A stretch of DNA of 64,000 nucleotides, from contig JADGDR010000002.1 of NCBI GenBank assembly GCA_016744795.1, positions 1 to 64,000 of the forward strand, written 5' to 3'. Under the pieces are notes generated by a model. The model saw nothing but the letters and a program-made list of their open reading frames with translations, was not told the DNA's origin and did no database searches. The DNA comes from Sulfurospirillum sp. (GTDB lineage Bacteria > Campylobacterota > Campylobacteria > Campylobacterales > Sulfurospirillaceae). The position numbers were made by a program, and so were the translations under genes. This document shows positions 62,432 to 64,000 of this stretch, piece by piece (position 1 is the stretch's first letter; the number at the start of each line of letters is the position of its first letter).

Positions 62432-63593
62432 TCTATGCTTATTGGTTAGTTTTTTGAGTGCTAGTGACAACAGTTCTCTTCTTTCAAAATTTAAACAAGA
62501 AAAACTAGATATTGATAAACAAAAAATAGAACTTGAAAGTGATAATCTAAAATATGATTGGATAAAACAAGTAATGGGTTCTTATTCAACTTCAAAAACT
62601 AGTGGTAAAAGAATGGGAGATAACAAATTAGATACATTTTCTATTACATTTGACCAACCAGTTTTCAAAAGTGGAGGAATTTATTATGCCATTAAGTATT
62701 CTGGAGCAAATAGAGAGTTTTTAAGATTAAGTACAAAACTCAATGAACAAAATCTTATAAAAAACGTTATTTCTTCATGGTTAAGCATGAAAAAATACGA
62801 TTTACAGATACAAAGACAAAAGTTTTTGATTCAAAATGCAAAGATAGATATTATAAGAAAAAAAGAGCAGTATGAGAGTGGATTTTTAGATAGTAGTTTT
62901 TTAGATAAATCTATACTTTCAAAAACTACATTTGAAAAAAACCTAATAGATATGGAATCTTTGAGATACTCTCAACTTATGATTTTTAAATCTTTAAGTG
63001 ATTCAAATTACATGGACATAACTCCTCCAACGTTTGTTATGATAGACAGAGATAAGTACATAAATAATTCATTAATTCTTCAACAACAACTTGCACAACA
63101 AAAAAGAGCAGAGTATCTTAAAAAGATGACTATTTCTAACTATCTTCCTACTTTTTCAATATATGCAGGGTATTATGACTCAACCAATAGTATAAATCCA
63201 GATGACACTTACAATCAAGTAGGTTTAAAAGTATCAATGCCCCTAATAGATGTAAATAGAGGACGTACTATTGAGCTACGACAACTTGAATATCTAAAAT
63301 CAAAGATAGAGTTACAAGATAGTGAACTTGAAGAGTGTAATATGTATCAAGATTCAGTTAAAAAAATAGAATTACTAGATAAAAAGATGAAAATTGTAGT
63401 TCATGATGCAAAATTATATGACTCATTACTTGTATCTACAAAAGAGCTTTTTGAAGCTGGTGAGAAGACAAGTTATGATGTAGATACATTAAACAATTCA
63501 AAACAAACCATGCTTTTAGATAGACAAATATATGAAATAGATGCTCAAAAAATTCTATTAAATCTTTATGCAAAGATGCATGGTGAGATTTAA
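62409..63593 (+). CDS. TolC-family outer-membrane efflux protein
   Basis: 394 residues with a signal peptide (MRLTKLISLCLLVSFLSA). Two repeats of long helices interrupted by beta strands are visible (SITFDQPVFKSGGIYYAI and NQVGLKVSMPLIDVNRGRT), followed by a helix ending EAGEKTSYDVDTLNNSKQT, the classic TolC second-repeat pattern. It would form an outer-membrane exit duct; no pump genes are adjacent here, but an HlyD-like adaptor is at 40325. Confidence 0.82.
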   Translation: MRLTKLISLCLLVSFLSASDNSSLLSKFKQEKLDIDKQKIELESDNLKYDWIKQVMGSYSTSKTSGKRMGDNKLDTFSITFDQPVFKSGGIYYAIKYSGANREFLRLSTKLNEQNLIKNVISSWLSMKKYDLQIQRQKFLIQNAKIDIIRKKEQYESGFLDSSFLDKSILSKTTFEKNLIDMESLRYSQLMIFKSLSDSNYMDITPPTFVMIDRDKYINNSLILQQQLAQQKRAEYLKKMTISNYLPTFSIYAGYYDSTNSINPDDTYNQVGLKVSMPLIDVNRGRTIELRQLEYLKSKIELQDSELEECNMYQDSVKKIELLDKKMKIVVHDAKLYDSLLVSTKELFEAGEKTSYDVDTLNNSKQTMLLDRQIYEIDAQKILLNLYAKMHGEI

Positions 63594-64000
63594 TGAATAT
63601 ATGCATGAATGGCTATATGCAAAAAATGGTTATTATGCTACACATAAAGAAATAGGTAAAAGTGGTGATTTCTATACTGCTGTAAGTTCAAGTATGTTTT
63701 TTGGTGGAAGTATTGCCAAAAAGTTTTTAAGTTCTATTGAAGAGGGCTTTTTACCCAAAAACTCTACCATAATTGAAGTTGGTGCTCATAAGGGTTACCT
63801 TTTAGCTGACATAGTCCAGTTTATATATACATTAAAACCAGAGCTACTAAAGAGTTTAGAGTTTGTTATAGTTGAGCCTTTTGAAGAGAATCAAAAAGCC
63901 CAATTAAAATACTTTGAAGAGAGCTTTGGTGATGCTGTAAAACTTTTACATGTAAAGAGTCCAAAAGAGCTTACATGTAAAGCTGCTTTTATAGTTGCAA
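63580..64000 (+). CDS. MidA-type SAM-dependent methyltransferase (3' end outside the window)
   Basis: The frame starts at ATG 63580 (or GTG 63583), overlapping the TolC-like gene, and runs off the edge after about 140 codons. It reads HEWLYAKNGYYATHKEIGKS, GDFYTAVSSSMFFGGSIAKK and the SAM motif IIEVGAHKGYLLADI, the opening of the MidA/NDUFAF7 family. In mitochondria relatives methylate a complex I subunit. Two palindromes occur 25 bases apart (63947 LLHVKSP, 63972 LTCKAA). Confidence 0.8.
   Translation, partial: MVRFNEYMHEWLYAKNGYYATHKEIGKSGDFYTAVSSSMFFGGSIAKKFLSSIEEGFLPKNSTIIEVGAHKGYLLADIVQFIYTLKPELLKSLEFVIVEPFEENQKAQLKYFEESFGDAVKLLHVKSPKELTCKAAFIVA

Overview
The window looks like a chromosome segment from an AT-rich member of the Campylobacterota (epsilonproteobacteria), most plausibly Sulfurimonas or a close relative. 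Reasons: the order CiaD-domain protein / cca / purU, which I recall from Campylobacter; the flgF-flgG pair behind a sigma-54 promoter; Campylobacterota-style genes with TATAAT-type -10 boxes and no clear -35; an HQWKSPL-type histidine kinase; and oppABCDF, amt-glnK, aspA-dcu and beta-carbonic anhydrase genes of that lineage. Genus assignment is inference. No rRNA, tRNA, CRISPR array or insertion sequence was found.

Layout. 1-9.3 kb: tail of an ATPase-like gene, an SH3/TolC-like secreted protein, M50 protease, lepB, folD, a small cytochrome c, hemL, two small membrane proteins, a PAS-like protein, rpoD and a solute-binding protein. 9.4-14.4 kb: flgF-flgG, a 52-residue membrane protein, azlCD, a thioesterase, a DUF1456 protein, msrB and a META-domain lipoprotein. 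14.4-18.6 kb: an accessory island with the stub of a restriction-modification methylase, an Apea-like HEPN protein, a DUF3800 protein overlapping a putative small nuclease, a graveyard of repeated gene tails and hairpins, and a DUF4160/DUF2442 toxin-antitoxin-like pair with its own operator. 18.7-29.5 kb: dicarboxylate/amino-acid symporter, msrA, thiamine-binding protein, leuDB, ciaD-cca-purU-trmL, a flavoprotein, aspA-dcuA. 29.6-34.4 kb: a two-component system, carbonic anhydrase, an EEP-family nuclease. 34.4-35.8 kb: a second small island with a HEPN protein, flanked by two copies of the nuclease gene's 3' end. 35.8-51.1 kb: CAP protein, glyS, panE-like, HlyD-like adaptor, molybdopterin oxidoreductase, amt-glnK, a GNAT enzyme and metH. 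51.2-64 kb: oppABCDF, an iron-sulfur flavoprotein, hcp, rhodanese lipoprotein, Fe-S protein, UPF0126 channel, argD, a TolC-like protein and the start of a MidA-type methyltransferase.

The strongest unexplained signal crosses all these genes. The palindrome TACATGTA, usually extended to TTTACATGTAAA, occurs 41 times by my count, against two or three expected from base composition. It sits inside many housekeeping genes, where it is read mainly as Leu-His-Val or Xaa-Thr-Cys. In two convergent gaps it is doubled into long perfect hairpins. It is absent from the accessory coding genes. The pattern resembles DNA uptake sequences (Haemophilus, Neisseria) or the cyanobacterial HIP1 element. I know of no such description for this lineage.

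Functional links that can be read: hcp has an FNR/CRP-type site placed at exactly -41.5 from a TATAAT-based start; flgF has a well-spaced sigma-54 promoter; aspA, the dicarboxylate transporter and the two-component system lie together, suggesting C4-dicarboxylate/aspartate metabolism and sensing; ammonium uptake (amt-glnK) and peptide uptake (opp) form compact operons.
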